This document shows positions 36,671 to 53,100 of a stretch of 64,000 nt of DNA, in pieces. Below the pieces are notes generated by a model. The model was not told the origin of the DNA, searched no databases, and was given only the letters and a program-made list of their open reading frames with translations. The position numbers and the translations under genes were made by a program. Position 1 is the first letter of the stretch. Every line of letters begins with the position of its first letter. The DNA is from Lineus longissimus (taxonomy: Eukaryota > Nemertea > Pilidiophora > Heteronemertea > Lineidae), in NCBI RefSeq assembly GCF_910592395.1, contig NC_088318.1:16058349-16122348 (forward strand), written 5' to 3'.

Positions 36671-39600
36671 TCAGAACCCCCTGGCTGTACCATGAACCGC
36701 CGCGCTCCGCCTTCCGACTGTGCTGCCATCCACCATGTTGACGACACACTCGTACTCCTCATCAGTCACTAAGTTTTCAAACAGGGCGTACATTTTGTTT
36801 GTTTCGATTATCCGAATCAAGCCTAGTTCTTGTACCAGGCACTGTGCGTGGTAAGATGTCGTCCGGACGTTATGGGGCGGGTACTGCCACGTGAGTAATA
36901 TGGCGTTGGGCGTCAGTGATGTGGTCTTGATGTTCACTGGGATGTCAAGAGCTAAAACATAGAATTATCGATACATTATGGTGATCTACTTTATTGGGTA
37001 TGTATGTTTGTCAGAAAACCCAAAATTCTGCTATAAAAACAAAAGGAGCGAGAAACATCTTTTTTATCCGCCTACAGCCTAACCTTGCACTGAAATCCAC
37101 TTTAGACTATCTTCCCAACCTATAGCGTATAACGTCGTCACGGTTAAATCGTATGGTGCCGAATTTTGGGCAGAGACGCGCACCGCTATTGCAGGTTGTT
37201 ATTGACTGACCTGGTGTAGTTTTATAGGCAACTGCCGGGGAAACAGGTCCAAATCCCCATACATTTCTGACCTGCGCTTTGAATTGGTACATTGTATTGG
37301 GCGTCAGTTGCAGAACTCGGCCTGTGAGTCTGTCCCCTGATGACCCTAGCAACGACCAATGGCTCAGAGGAGAAGAGGCGTCCGCTGTGTAGTAGATTAT
37401 GTAACCTGAAGTTGAAACAATGTTGGATAAGTACGACCTATACACGATTTCAAAAGTAACGCGAATGATGATGGTCAGTGTGCAATCCGTCTCCGGTTAG
37501 ATAGGCCTATAGAGGCGGCTGAAATTCATCCGAAAATGAGTTTGGTTTTTGAACTCAACGGGTTTTTCCCCTTTCCCTGAAAACCTCTCAGGGATTTCGA
37601 AATAACAGTGTAGGAAATATTTCATGAGAGTTAGAACTTCATAGCTTACTTTCGATGTAACCGTTGGGTAATCTAGGAGGCTGCCACGTGACTATAACCT
37701 GCGACGGGTCGTCTGGCACAGGGATTACGGTCAGGTCGTGCGGGAAGTCACCGGGAACTGAAAAAAGGACTTATTTCATGCATTAAAGTTTTTAGGCAGA
37801 CAGAGGGGTCACTTATTAGTTAATACGACTAAATGCAGGGCACTTTTCACCCGTTTTCTACCGAATGCCTATTGAGCGCAGGTCTTGATAAAATCAAGCC
37901 TACCGGCGACGAGTGTTCACGTAAGAATCCAAATGAACAGATTGGAGGTTCAGATATATGACTGGCAGATAAACCTGATACCGGTACTGTGATAGTTGTC
38001 TTAGCTTGAACCAAAGGTGATAGTTAAGAAATCTTCCCGACACATACCTGCTCCGAATGTCTTGTTCACAACTCTCAAGCTCCAAGCACTTTCCTGCGCT
38101 CCTTTGACCGTTTTCACCTCAAATTCATAATTTGTGTCCGCCATCAGACCGGCGACTACCGCGCCATCTTTCGGTGTCTGTTGCGTCTTGAATTTCATGT
38201 CGCCAGTTTCTCTGTAGCGGACCATGTAGACCCTCTCATCAGTTCGGACCTGGTCTCGGCCTAGCATTGGATCCATCCAAATCAGGGTGGCTGTGTGAGG
38301 CCCAGTTATAACTGCTCTCACTCCAATCGGAGGCATCATTAAAAAGGTCAAGCCTGAAAAGAGGGCTATTTCAATTAAAGTTAAACGACATTTTGAGGCG
38401 CTTCAGATTCCATCTTTGAAAGTAAGCCGGGGCAATCTTAGAATATCAGCAACAACAGATAGATCTGGGCAGTGATTTTTGCTTGCTTCCATGATTTTCG
38501 TGACTTTATTACACATTTTGGGGCGAGTACCATATACCGTAGTTTTAATTTCTTTCAATAGGTGGAAATATTGAGTAAGAATTGAAGAATCCTTTCTGTT
38601 TTCCAAGCCGGCTGCTTTTCTTACTTTAGCGCCATCTGAGCTCCATTGGGAGTGGTTCAAACAAAATGCATTACCTTGCATTCGATTGGAGCTATTCTCC
38701 TCCAATGTGTGAACTTCCTTGTAGAGAGGTGGACCATCGCCGAATTTGCTGTATGCTCTGATACTGATGACGTATTGTGTGTTTGGCTCTGGAAGACCAA
38801 TGCAATTTAAGATCAAACCAAGATAAATGTGAAATTTACCTCTTCTGACCCAAATATCAGAACTCAAAACCAACAATTTGGGTGGTTGATTATTCTGGAG
38901 TGAGATCAAAGTTGCTTTACAAAGCTCAGCGATTGCCATTTTAAATTCAGTTACCTCAAAATCTGAAGGGAGACATCCTCAATTATTGCTACATGGGCCA
39001 CCTAAATTGTCAAGAGTAACCACGTGGGGCCTTCATGAGTTAAGCCAAGTAGACTAAATGCTGAGTTAAAGTTGAAAAACGGGGCCCAGAGATATGCGTT
39101 TTTGTTACACCACTAAATACTTACCAAGATGGCGTATATGATACTCCCTTGCTTTCTTACTAATCGTCTTCTTGATGACATCAGCAATCCTGACGCCGTA
39201 GCCGATCACATAGCCTTTGACCCTGATATTGGTGGTGCATGGTGGTGTCCAGTAGACACGAATAGAGGTGGCCTCTGGGCTGAGATTGAAGGAACACGCT
39301 TCGCCAGGGACTCGCATCTCCGGGGAAAGACGCCCTGAAACTAAAACAGATGTCACCGGTGAAGGTTGAAGTGTGCAGATTATTCTTGTATCGAGTTTAC
39401 GTAAGTCCACCCAATTCTCAGAGAACGTGACCCCACTGGGGTCAGCGATCAAAGAGTTTTAGCTATGACGAGAGATAAACCAGCGCTTGCGATGGACTGT
39501 CTCTTAAGGCGCCCGAGAAGAATCTATATAGCCGGCAGACAAACTACAAGAGACAACAATGCTTTCACTCGGATGATGGCACATCCACAGTATAGACTTT

Positions 39601-39922
39601 TTTGATCCGAGTTATATTTAAGAAAGATCATTTATATTACCCATCAAACACGATCCTGCACGGTGATATATATATATGATGGTCTTCCACTCCCTTCTTT
39701 CGTGTTTGGATGAGGCGGAAAGAGACTGCGAATACGGATACGGACTTCTGTATACGTTGTGAAGTCCGCGCTGCGAGCATGAGAACCGACATCTCATATC
39801 TCCAGGATGGTTGTGCCAGAGATGATGGCGACCAAAGGACTCCTACCTGATTGTACATTATTTGCTCCTAACAGGCATATCCGCAGGACCATCAAACAAA
39901 TTACTGCCTTTCCTTTCGCCAT
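36671..39922 (-). CDS. Secreted protein of four DCC/neogenin-type FN3 domains
   Basis: Exons on the minus strand: 39847-39922, 39125-39334, 38675-38788, 38048-38353, 37650-37757, 37211-37405, 36671-36951; 429 residues. Exon 1 is a signal peptide (KAVICLMVLRICLLGA). Four FN3 domains follow, at about 26-133, 134-235, 236-337 and 337-429. Their wording follows the membrane-proximal FN3 domains of netrin receptors: VKGYVIGYGV and TQYVISIRAYSKFGDG (like DCC FN3-3), MMPPIGVRAV with VYMVRYRETG (FN3-4), FPHDLTVIPVP with SYIIYYTADAS (FN3-5), then a diverged last domain (FN3-6). In vertebrate DCC/neogenin, FN3 4-6 bind netrin and RGM. No Ig domains, membrane helix or cytoplasmic P motifs are found. The protein should be soluble and extracellular. 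A netrin-binding decoy or modulator is inference. Domain identity is firm; I am less sure that the locus is complete rather than a partial duplicate of a receptor gene. It is convergent with the carboxypeptidase gene. Confidence 0.8.
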
Positions 39923-44221
<4,299 letters not shown>

Positions 44222-45952
44222 GAAAACTACATTGTACACAAGAAATAGGCTCAGTTTGGTCATAAGTACCATCAAGTGATACACAAAGAGATATTTCCAA
44301 CAAATGGTGGTTTCAGGTTTTGCCTGAAGTCATAACTTCTTAGTATGATTACCGTCTTTCATTCTCCACTAATGTCAACAAGCGTCATCAAGTACAATTA
44401 TAAAATTGGTCGAAATCATTCCTTTATGGCGCTTAGATTCAACACAAACAATCCTCTGTGTTTTTTTCTACCTGACCAGGACTGAGATTGTGGGATCCGA
44501 TTGTGCAGCGTCATTTGCTAATTGCTGTTATTGGAACTTGCATATTTTTGGTTGAAATCATTGTATTGGCATCATCAGTTATTAAGACCTGCGCACCCAC
44601 TTTCGTAATTTACCAGCATTGGCATTGCCACAACTGTGTGATGTGGGAGTTGATATTGATGTACTTTGCATGCTCATGTTTTTCCATCCAGTTCTCCATG
44701 CTATGACAGATCCTTAGTCATACAAAGGAAGAAAACTTTGGTCCTGGCACTGTCCACTTATGACTAGGGGTCCAAAAGTTGTATTTTGTGTTTTATAGTG
44801 CAGGTCATTGGATGCCATAGACCAAAGTTTTAGAGTGCTTAAAGCACTCTATGTCGTCTTCACTGAAGATGGATATGTGTCATTGGATGTGATTCTGGTT
44901 CTGTTGACTTGGGCGAAATATTCCATCTCGACTTCACTTGTGCTGTTGTATTGGGTGCACTGTTGCTCTTTGACAGCTGATACAATGTTGTCTTGGCCTA
45001 AATTAACTAAAGACATAGACGGCAAGATGTAAATCTTCTCAATTCATTCCTTCCTTCTTGTCGAGGCAGTCTAACTTAGTTACTGTACTTTCTGTACATT
45101 CCGCTGCATAATATCCATTCGGTAAAAGAAGTGTCCTGTGAATTCCTCACAGCCGTCCAAAATAGATAGTCATGGACTTCCTGCATAGAAGGGGGTAGTA
45201 CAGTAGTTTCTACATGTAGTCTAGGTAACTGTTGCAGATAGGGGTCCGTAGTCATTCTCATGTTATTTATGTACGGGTATTGCTTGAAAAGTCCTGGACT
45301 GCTCAGCTGCCCTAGTGCAAATGAGCCTATAGCATAAGTGCTTTCAAAGGGATGGGACTTATTTTAGCAAAAGTATTTTGGACAGGTGTTTCAAATTGCT
45401 TATCTGCGGGAAAGAGGTGCATGCATCACAGCGCTATGTATTTGTTGATATATTGTATTATATTGGTCAATGTATATATTGATTATATTTTAGTTATAAA
45501 TATATTAACAATCATGATAAACCGACACCTTTTTCATACATTTCGGCTTCACAAACCAAACTATCGTGTGAGAGACATGGACAGTGGGACATCCGAATTC
45601 AGGCCATTGGAGCCTCTTAACGGGACCACCAACAATTTCCTGACCAACATTGTCAACACAGAATAATGCTGTAACGGTGAAAGTTTACCTTAACCATGAA
45701 ATTTTGAGTCGCATTTCAGAACAAAGGAAGACAAATTCGAATTTACATTTTTTTTGTTTTATCTGCAAAATATGATTGATTCTATTATCCCTAACGTTAC
45801 AAAATATGTAGTAATGTTGAGTAAATGCTTGGCGGATCGGTTCTAAGTTTATAGGAATTACAGCACCATGCAGCACAGCTGCAAGCACATTGCTAATTCA
45901 CACCTGATACAGGACAAAGTCATTATTCCCAAGTGAGCCAAAGGGATCGGTA
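44222..45952. other. Region between SLC66A2 and FAAP24, unexplained open frames
   Basis: Three plus-strand frames stay open longer than expected: 44488-44706, 44808-45032 and 45352-45666. The last ends in a plausible hydrophilic C-terminus (YRVRDMDSGTSEFRPLEP) after a hydrophobic segment. An acceptor-like TTATAGTGCAG precedes the second. I do not recognise them and cannot chain them in phase. They may be SLC66A2 3' UTR, alternative last exons, or a small unrelated gene. Confidence 0.3.
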
Positions 45953-47361
45953 TCATCGCTTTGACGCCGGCACCTTTAGCAAAAATGACCTGACGGAAAC
46001 GGCAGTAGATTTTCCGACACATTCTGATAAGTCCTTTTCAGAAGCAGCAACTATTTCCTTCAGACTTTTAAACTTGCCTAGAAGTAATTTTGCCTTGACT
46101 GCACCTAGTCCAGGTATCAGCTGAACTGTTGCTAGCAAGGAAGAATCAATGGTAGGTCCTTTCCTCTTGATTCTAAACGGATTGGGACTGGATCCTGTTG
46201 ACTTATGCTCCACATGCGCCTGAAAAAAGGTACAGAACCAAACTGAATTGTAGATGACTAATTTTTAGCAAAGGTGTGCCCTTTGGTGCATGAGGCCTAT
46301 CAAATATCTGGCCCTCGGCTTTTCTGTTCACTTCAAAAGGGAACGAATGGTAATGATTCTGAAACTTTCTCTACTCATCATTGTTTATACCTACTATCTG
46401 AATGATGAGATTTGCGGCCTCAACCATCGATTCTACAGGTATCACTTTGAGGCCAAGTTCAAGAACAGTGAAGTCCTGTAAGCCACTGAAATACTGGGCA
46501 CTGGTCTTTGTCCTCTCTGCTATCACAATCCCTTGGACAGGTTGTGTCTGAAAATTAAACGAAATGACAATGAGATAGTTGATTCGGGCTTCATATTATG
46601 ATAACAGCACCTCAAACATAAATCTGTGAGCTTGAAGAATTTGATTGTGCCTTTGTCCTTAAGATATGCTGCTAAATCTGGTTGTGACTCTGTCCTTGAA
46701 TTGTGCATGACAATCGATAAGGAACCATTTGATTCTATTTGAAGCTGATTTCAGGCAGTTTACCAGAACCATTTGGAAAATTCATCACACCCTACCTTTC
46801 TTAATTTTGCTAGTTTTCTTTTGTAAGCGTTGCCAGCCACCTGGTCAGCTTCCGACACAATCACAACACCGGTGTCATGACTTGGATAGAAATCAACAAC
46901 GCTGCCTTCGTCTTCATTGTACATGATCTTCATTTTGGCTGAAATAGGTTCAGACGCTTTACAAACTCAAGATTGGGTGTTTCTTTTCTTGTATGTTTTG
47001 TTGTAACCACAGACTTCTATACTTGTAGGTCAGTATATTCTCAGGTGATGATGTTAGAATCATCAGACAACTGACAGGGAGGTGTACTTGGCTTCTGAGT
47101 CTCACTGGTCATCTCAATGACAATTTCCCAAAGTATTGAGTTGTTGTGCCCGATCAGAATTATCCAAAGGACAATCAGTCTCTAGAAACAATGGTACTAA
47201 TGACAATGCCTCAAAGAGCACAATAATTTGTCGTTGCGGACAATTCAACCCTAAGACTGCTTACCTTGCAGAAAAGACACTAGTTCACTCCCCCTCCACT
47301 TGGGATTCACCAATATGTGACCAACAGGAACACAAATCGGATTAGAAAAATTTGAGGCCAT
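45953..47361 (-). CDS. FAAP24: Fanconi anaemia core-complex protein FAAP24
   Basis: Exons on minus: 47265-47361, 46796-46938, 46395-46547, 45953-46219; 219 residues against about 215 in human. The N-terminal pseudonuclease part of the XPF family reads ICVPVGHILVNPKWRGSEL, then VVIVSEADQVAGNAYKRKL. The C-terminal helix-hairpin-helix pair reads LLATVQLIPGLGAVKAKLLL and continues into the second hairpin ending SFLLKVPASKR. FAAP24 partners FANCM and helps recruit the Fanconi core complex to interstrand crosslinks and branched DNA. The family lacks the catalytic ERKxxxD motif, and I see none here. The start at 47361 fits the family length; an in-frame start 30 codons upstream is possible. The donor of exon 3 is taken as GTAGGT to keep phase. 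The promoter is shared with MPHOSPH6. Confidence 0.92.
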
Positions 47362-47598
47362 GATCCCTGATTGAAGATCCAAGTCCGAGCTGATTGAGCT
47401 GATGAAACACTGTGTACCAACGACGTTTGGTAAACAGCCTGATGCCTGCAACCTTATAGTACCTAAAAAGTGTGATTTGTTCTACCAGTAACAAGTGGTA
47501 TTCAAATTTCGTGGGTTATATAGCCATGTCACGTGACATTGATATCGTCTTTCACTGGAAGAGCTCACATTATCATTCCCCATTTCGCAACAGCAAGC
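47362..47598. promoter_or_regulatory. Bidirectional promoter FAAP24/MPHOSPH6
   Basis: Only 237 bases separate the two start codons. The interval contains a palindromic TCACGTGA E-box within GTCACGTGACAT at about 47528-47539, the kind bound by USF/MITF/TFE factors. I see no TATA box. Divergent housekeeping genes with a short shared promoter are a common arrangement. Confidence 0.6.
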
Positions 47599-49930
47599 AT
47601 GGCGACTACAACAGGGAAAGGTGACAAAAAAAAGCTGTCCAAAAACCTCCTTCTCATGAAAGTAAGTTGAAAAGATCTGCACGGTGTCTAGCTAAGATAG
47701 AAATACAGCCGTTGAAGTGGTCCAACGTTTAAATATCAGTTAGGTTACGGTGATATGCCGTGTTTTGTCCGCCTCTTTCGTGCCATTCAGTCCGTTTGCA
47801 AAATGGGTATTCTTAGTTCAATTCTTCCCAGACTGGTGTCCGTCTTAAAGGGACACTATAGACAATAGCTAGTTAGGCAAGATAAACTTGCACGGAGTTG
47901 CCAATAGGGGCCTCTCCCATCTCACAGTATGTCAAAACTATTCACACTTGTACAAGCAATACAAGTGCTGAATCAAACAAACATGATCTTGTGCGTTACT
48001 GTGGAAAAGTCACCTGAAGATGGCCAATTTCACGCCTGCTCCTGCCTATAGTCCCCCTTTAATGGATAACCAACTCGAAGAATACAATGCATCAGATTGA
48101 TAATCAGCAGGATGGGAGGAGTGAAATCTTTAAAGCTATTATCATTATCTGGTGTCAATTGCCTGTGGGCCCATGAATCTCTCGTTCGTTTTTAGTTCAT
48201 GAAAAGGACGGCAGTGAAGTCAGAATTAGAGGAAGTCCAAGACGAAAAGCGGAGAATTGAGAATGAGGAACATTGGGAGTTGGACATTCCAGAACTAACT
48301 AAAGCCGAGTAGGTTACGATGAGCTGGATGTGTTTCTAGCTGGTTACTGTCAGTTTCTCTGTCCTGTGCCTCGGATCAGTGGGTGAAGGAAATGGTAACA
48401 TACCAAATCATTATGAGTTTTAAAATTCACAAAATCATGATTGTCACATCTCTCATGGAGATAGTGCTGATATCCTAGTTCAGTCTGCCAGTAGGCAGTA
48501 GGTCATACTTGGTAAATTCTCAATTAACTAACATGATTAATTCTTCCTTTGCAGGGACAATTTTATCTTCGAACCAAGTTATAATGTTCTACAGAATCTA
48601 CAATATGGACGGATGTCTTTTAAAGGTTTCAATCCAGAAATTGAGGTAAGAACGCCTCCTGATAGGTTGCGAGAGTAAAAAAACAGGCAGGACTATGTTC
48701 ACCGGGAACTCGGCAAGACATGGCAATGATGGCACACCACAGGAATCATGAAAACAAATCACATCTGCAGTCTTCAGTTCCAGCACAATGCAACTTTAAA
48801 ACTTCCCTTGCAAAATGAAAATTCCCTTGCAAAACAAGGAATCAATTATGTTTTGATGATTTCAGCGCATCATGCAGAGTGTGAATGGATCAATGGAACT
48901 TGATGAAGCAGAACGCCGTGAGAAAGAGGTGGGCGTCGATGATGAGGAAATGAGTGAAAGGTGAGATGAGCCATTTGATAGAAAAATTGATGTCAGGTGC
49001 AAGCTTGAGATCTCATCTTTCAGTATTTCACTATTTTTGGTTGAGGTCAGATTGTCCCGATCTAGTCTCTGCCTTTATACCTGGTTTACCTCAAAAAATT
49101 TTTTTTCCTTTGGTCCGAATGAGGTAATTCACCAGTCAAGTAGTATTGGCATTGACTGCATGCTGTGACTTTTGCTTGGTCAAAATACCAAAATACCATT
49201 TGAACAGTCGACCCTGTTGTGAAGGACACACAGAGATAATATCCTCATACAGACAGTGTTTCGCGGGGAGAGATTTGGTGGTGTGATTGATAATAATTAC
49301 CATTCGTCCCAAAATGGTCTTGGAGGACAAAGTCACAACCAGTATGCTGGGATAAGACCACCTTATTGAGATAGTTCTGTTATCAAGTGTAATTCCATGG
49401 TAACTCGTGATTCTGTGTCTTTCTTTAGGTACAAATGGTTAGTATCAAATATGGGGAAGAAATTTGCGACAAAAAGACAGCGTGCTGAAATGCAAAGTGA
49501 TAGCGATGATGATGAAGATGAAGTTGAACCAATGCATTCAGAACCAAAGCAGCATAAAACAGACAGTGGTCATTCTGAGAACTGTAACAGAAGAGAGGAC
49601 GAAAAACATAACTCTGATAATGCTAGTACTTCAAACAAAACTAATAACAATATACCACAGCAAAAGGGTTCAAGGAAATTGTTGAAGAAAATACCTCCGG
49701 GTGCTGGTAGGAAGTTGGTTCCTGATCGAGGTGTGAATCCTTCCATTCCGACACCTGGTGAAGCTTTGATGACACCATCTACCAGTGTTTATAATCCTCA
49801 ACCTCGGCAAGAAAAAATTGTCGCCGAGAAACGTCATTCTGGTCCGGTGATGGACAGTGACGAAGAGGACACTGTCGGTGAAATGAGACGGAGACGACGG
49901 AGACGCAAATTTATCAAACCACAGGATTGA
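47599..49930 (+). CDS. MPHOSPH6: M-phase phosphoprotein 6 (exosome cofactor)
   Basis: Exons: 47599-47661, 48196-48308, 48555-48645, 48866-48960, 49429-49930; 287 residues. Conserved family blocks in order: KLSKNLLLMKFMKR, EEHWELDIPEL, LQYGRMSFKGFNPEIE, DDEEMSERYKWLVSNMGKKF, and the terminal RRKFIKPQD. MPHOSPH6 binds the nuclear RNA exosome with MTR4/EXOSC10 and is needed for 5.8S rRNA 3' maturation. The vertebrate protein is about 160 residues. Here an extra ~110 residues lie between the GKKF helix and the C-terminal motif. They are acidic at first (SDSDDDEDEVEP), then Ser/Asn/Gln-rich and basic, and look disordered. The insertion is wholly inside the last exon. A polyadenylation signal AATAAA follows at 50034. 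Confidence 0.93.
47845..48062. mobile_element. TTAA-flanked MITE in MPHOSPH6 intron 1
   Basis: The element starts at TTAAAGGGACACTATAG and ends at CTATAGTCCCCCTTTAA. The ends are inverted repeats of about 15 bases (one gap or substitution cluster) and both sides carry TTAA. The core of about 190 bases is non-coding. TTAA target duplication is the hallmark of piggyBac-type elements; the short termini beginning AAGGG suggest a non-autonomous member. Confidence 0.75.
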
Positions 49931-50033
49931 GACATTGATAAATTATTAATACCTTTAAATGCATATCTCAATCAAATTTCAGTATTGTTATTGTGCATGC
50001 TCGTGAAATTGCGTTTAATTTATCATCTAAATG

Positions 50034-50039
50034 AATAAA
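50034..50039 (+). terminator. Polyadenylation signal of MPHOSPH6
   Basis: AATAAA about 105 bases after the TGA at 49930, in an AT-rich 3' UTR. Confidence 0.6.
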
Positions 50040-50159
50040 TGGAATTTCACTATGACTGGCTTGATTTGTTATAACACTCGTTCCAAGTGCATAAAGCTAC
50101 AAAAATTGTCGAGTAAAACCACCAGGTTCTCACCTACTGGAGGCTACGTTCAGGACTGG

Positions 50160-53100
50160 TGGAGTAGAGCCTAAGACTATACCACCTGCTTCACCAGCCA
50201 CTACAGCTTATAGAGAGACGGGTCGCTATTCCTCTTGGTAAACCAGTCACAAGTTCTGAAACAGGACTATTCCTCCTGTTACACCAGTCGATCGGTTGTA
50301 AAGGGGACAAATCTTCCTGATACACCAGTCACAAGTTGTACACTTAAAAAGACGGGGGACTATTTCTCCCGTTACACCAGTCGCAGGTTGTGAAGGACAG
50401 GCGACAATTCTTCCTGATACACCAACCAAGTTGAAAAAGACGGGACAATTCTTCCTGATACACCAGTCACAAGTTGTACATGTAAGACAGAAGAGCAGCG
50501 GTTGTGAAAGACCGTCCCGTGCACTATATATGCCTCCTGCTTCAGCCACGGGCTTTAGAGACGGGGGAACCAAGTTTAGAAAGACAGGTGACGTAATTCC
50601 TCCTGCTACACCAGCCGCAAGGTGTTAAAGATAGATGCACTGGTCCATCAACCTGCTACACCAGCAAGCGGCTGTGAAAAACCGTAGGCATTGGCTCCTG
50701 CTTCACAAGATATAGGCACCCTACCTTTATGGGTTGTGAGAGACAGGGGACCAATTTAAGACTGGGGACCATGCAGGTTGTGAAAGACTATACCTCCTGT
50801 TACACCAGTCTCAGGTTGTGAAAGACAGGCGACAATTCTTCCTGATACACCAACCAAGTTGAAAAATACACTGGGGACAATTCTTCCTAATACACCAGTC
50901 ATAAGTTGTAAGATACAGTGGATGACTTGTGAGAAACAGTAGACTTCACCACTACCGCTACAGAGAACCGTGTGTGTAGCAGGAGGAATAAAGTGCCCTG
51001 TATTTTGCCACTGGGTTCCCTGTCTCTAGCAACCTGTAACTGAAGCCGTTGGCTTCGGAAGTAGGAGGAATTGTCTCCTGCTTTTCAGAACTTGTGACTG
51101 GCGTATACGGAGGAAAAGTCGCCTGTCTTTCACAATTCAACTTGGTCTCCCGTCTCTACCAGCCCGTGGCTGAAGTCGGAGGTATTGACAGTTCACGAGT
51201 TGGTCACTCACAACCACGCTGGCTTGTGAAGCAGGGGGTATTGTCTCAGGTCGTGTACAACTTGGTCCCCTGTCTTCTCAGGACGTGTGGCTGGTGAAGC
51301 AGAAGGTATATTTCCCAGTCTTTCTCAACTTGCGACTGGTATATATGAGGAGGAATAGTCCAGCGTCTTTCAGAACATGAGCCATTGTCCTTTACAACTT
51401 GGTCCCCGTATTTCAGAGCTTGAGGTCGGCGTATCAGGAAGATTAGTCCCCGTATTTTACAGCATTGCTCTCCGTCTATCACATCATGTGGATGGTGAAA
51501 TAGCTCGAGCTACCGTGCCGTTTATGGTTTTTCCTCGGCTGCTAGCTGGTGTCGCAGGAGGTGTATACAGTCTCCTGTCTTTCACAACTGGTGTAACAAG
51601 AGTCGCCAGTTTTTCTCAGGCCCGGTCTCCTGTCTCCCAAAACCTGATATAGTGTCTGCAGAGAAGCAGGGATGTACAGTCCTGTGTCTTTCAGAACTTG
51701 CGGCTAGTCTACCTGATGTTTCACAACCTGTCGTTGTCAAACTAAACATGAATGGCCCCTGTCTTTTACAACTTCGTCCCTTGTCTTTCACAACCTCCGG
51801 CACCTAATAGTCTCTAACAGCCTCAAGCTGATGCAGGAAGTATAGTCCACGCGACGCCGGTCTTTCACAACCGCTGGCTGGTGAAGAAGTAAGTATGGGT
51901 CCCAGTCTTTTACATCTCGTGACTGGTGTAACAGGAGGAATAGTCCTCTTTCTTTTACAACTTGATTCCCCGCGTTTCACGACTTGCAGCTGGTGTAGTA
52001 GGAGTAATATATCCCTCTTATTCTTTGGCAGCTTCGTCCCTGTCTCTAACATCCTGCAGATGGTAAAGCCGGGTGTATAGTCCTTGGCTTTCACAACCGA
52101 TGGATGGTGTAGCAAAATGAGTTGGCCCTGTCTTCCACAACATGAGCCAAGAAAAGCAGGAAGAATAGCCCCCTGTCTCTCACATCCTGCATATGGTCCC
52201 GTCTTTCCAACCTGAAGCAGGGAGCTATTAGCCGATGGTCTTTCACAGCCACTGGCTCGTGTAGCAGGAAGATTTAAGTCTCCTGTCTTTCGTTCACTAC
52301 TTGGTTCCCTGTCTCCCAGGCCTGTCTCTGACAGTTTGTGGCTGAAGCAGGAGTTACATGTATAGTCCACAGGACGGTCTTTCACAACCGCTAGCTCGTG
52401 TGAAGGAATAGGTGGACAGGGGACTACATTCTCCTGCTACACCAGCCATCGGTTATGAAAAACCTGGGACTATACCACCTGCTTCACCAGCTGTATGGAC
52501 CCTGTTGTTATAGGTTGTGAGGGACACATGACTCAGGATTAAAGACACAGGACTATGCAGGTTGTATATAAAAGACAGGGGACTATTCCTCCTGCTTCGC
52601 CAGCCACTGGTTGTGAAAGACCAGGGACTATTAGAAGGGACCATGTGATGTAGGTTGTGAAACCCAGGGGACTTTTCCCCCTGTTTCGCCAGCCACCGGT
52701 TGTGAAAGACCAGGGACTATTACAAGGGACCATGTGATGTAGGTTGTGAAAGGCAGGGGACTTTTCCCCCTGCTTCACCAGCCACCGGTTGTGAAGGCCA
52801 CGGACTATTACAAGGGACCATGTGATGTAGGTTGTGAAAGACAGGGGACTTTTCCCCCTGTTTCGCCAGCCACTGGTTGTGAAAGACCAGGGACTATTAC
52901 AAGGGACCATGTGATGTAGGTTGTGAAAGGCAGGGGACTTTTCCCCCTGCTTCACCAGCCACCGGTTGTGAAGACCAGGGACTATTCCAGGGGACCATTT
53001 GATGAAAGTTGTGAAAGACAGGGGACTTTTCCTCCTGCTACACCAACACAGGGGCCTATTCCTTCTGCTACACCATGCACAGGGGACCATGTAGGTTGTG

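Noticed and set aside
51804-53090. Minus-strand open frames of 193 and 183 codons
   Set aside because: They lie in the minisatellite; openness and repeated peptide follow from unit length, with no splice, signal or domain evidence.
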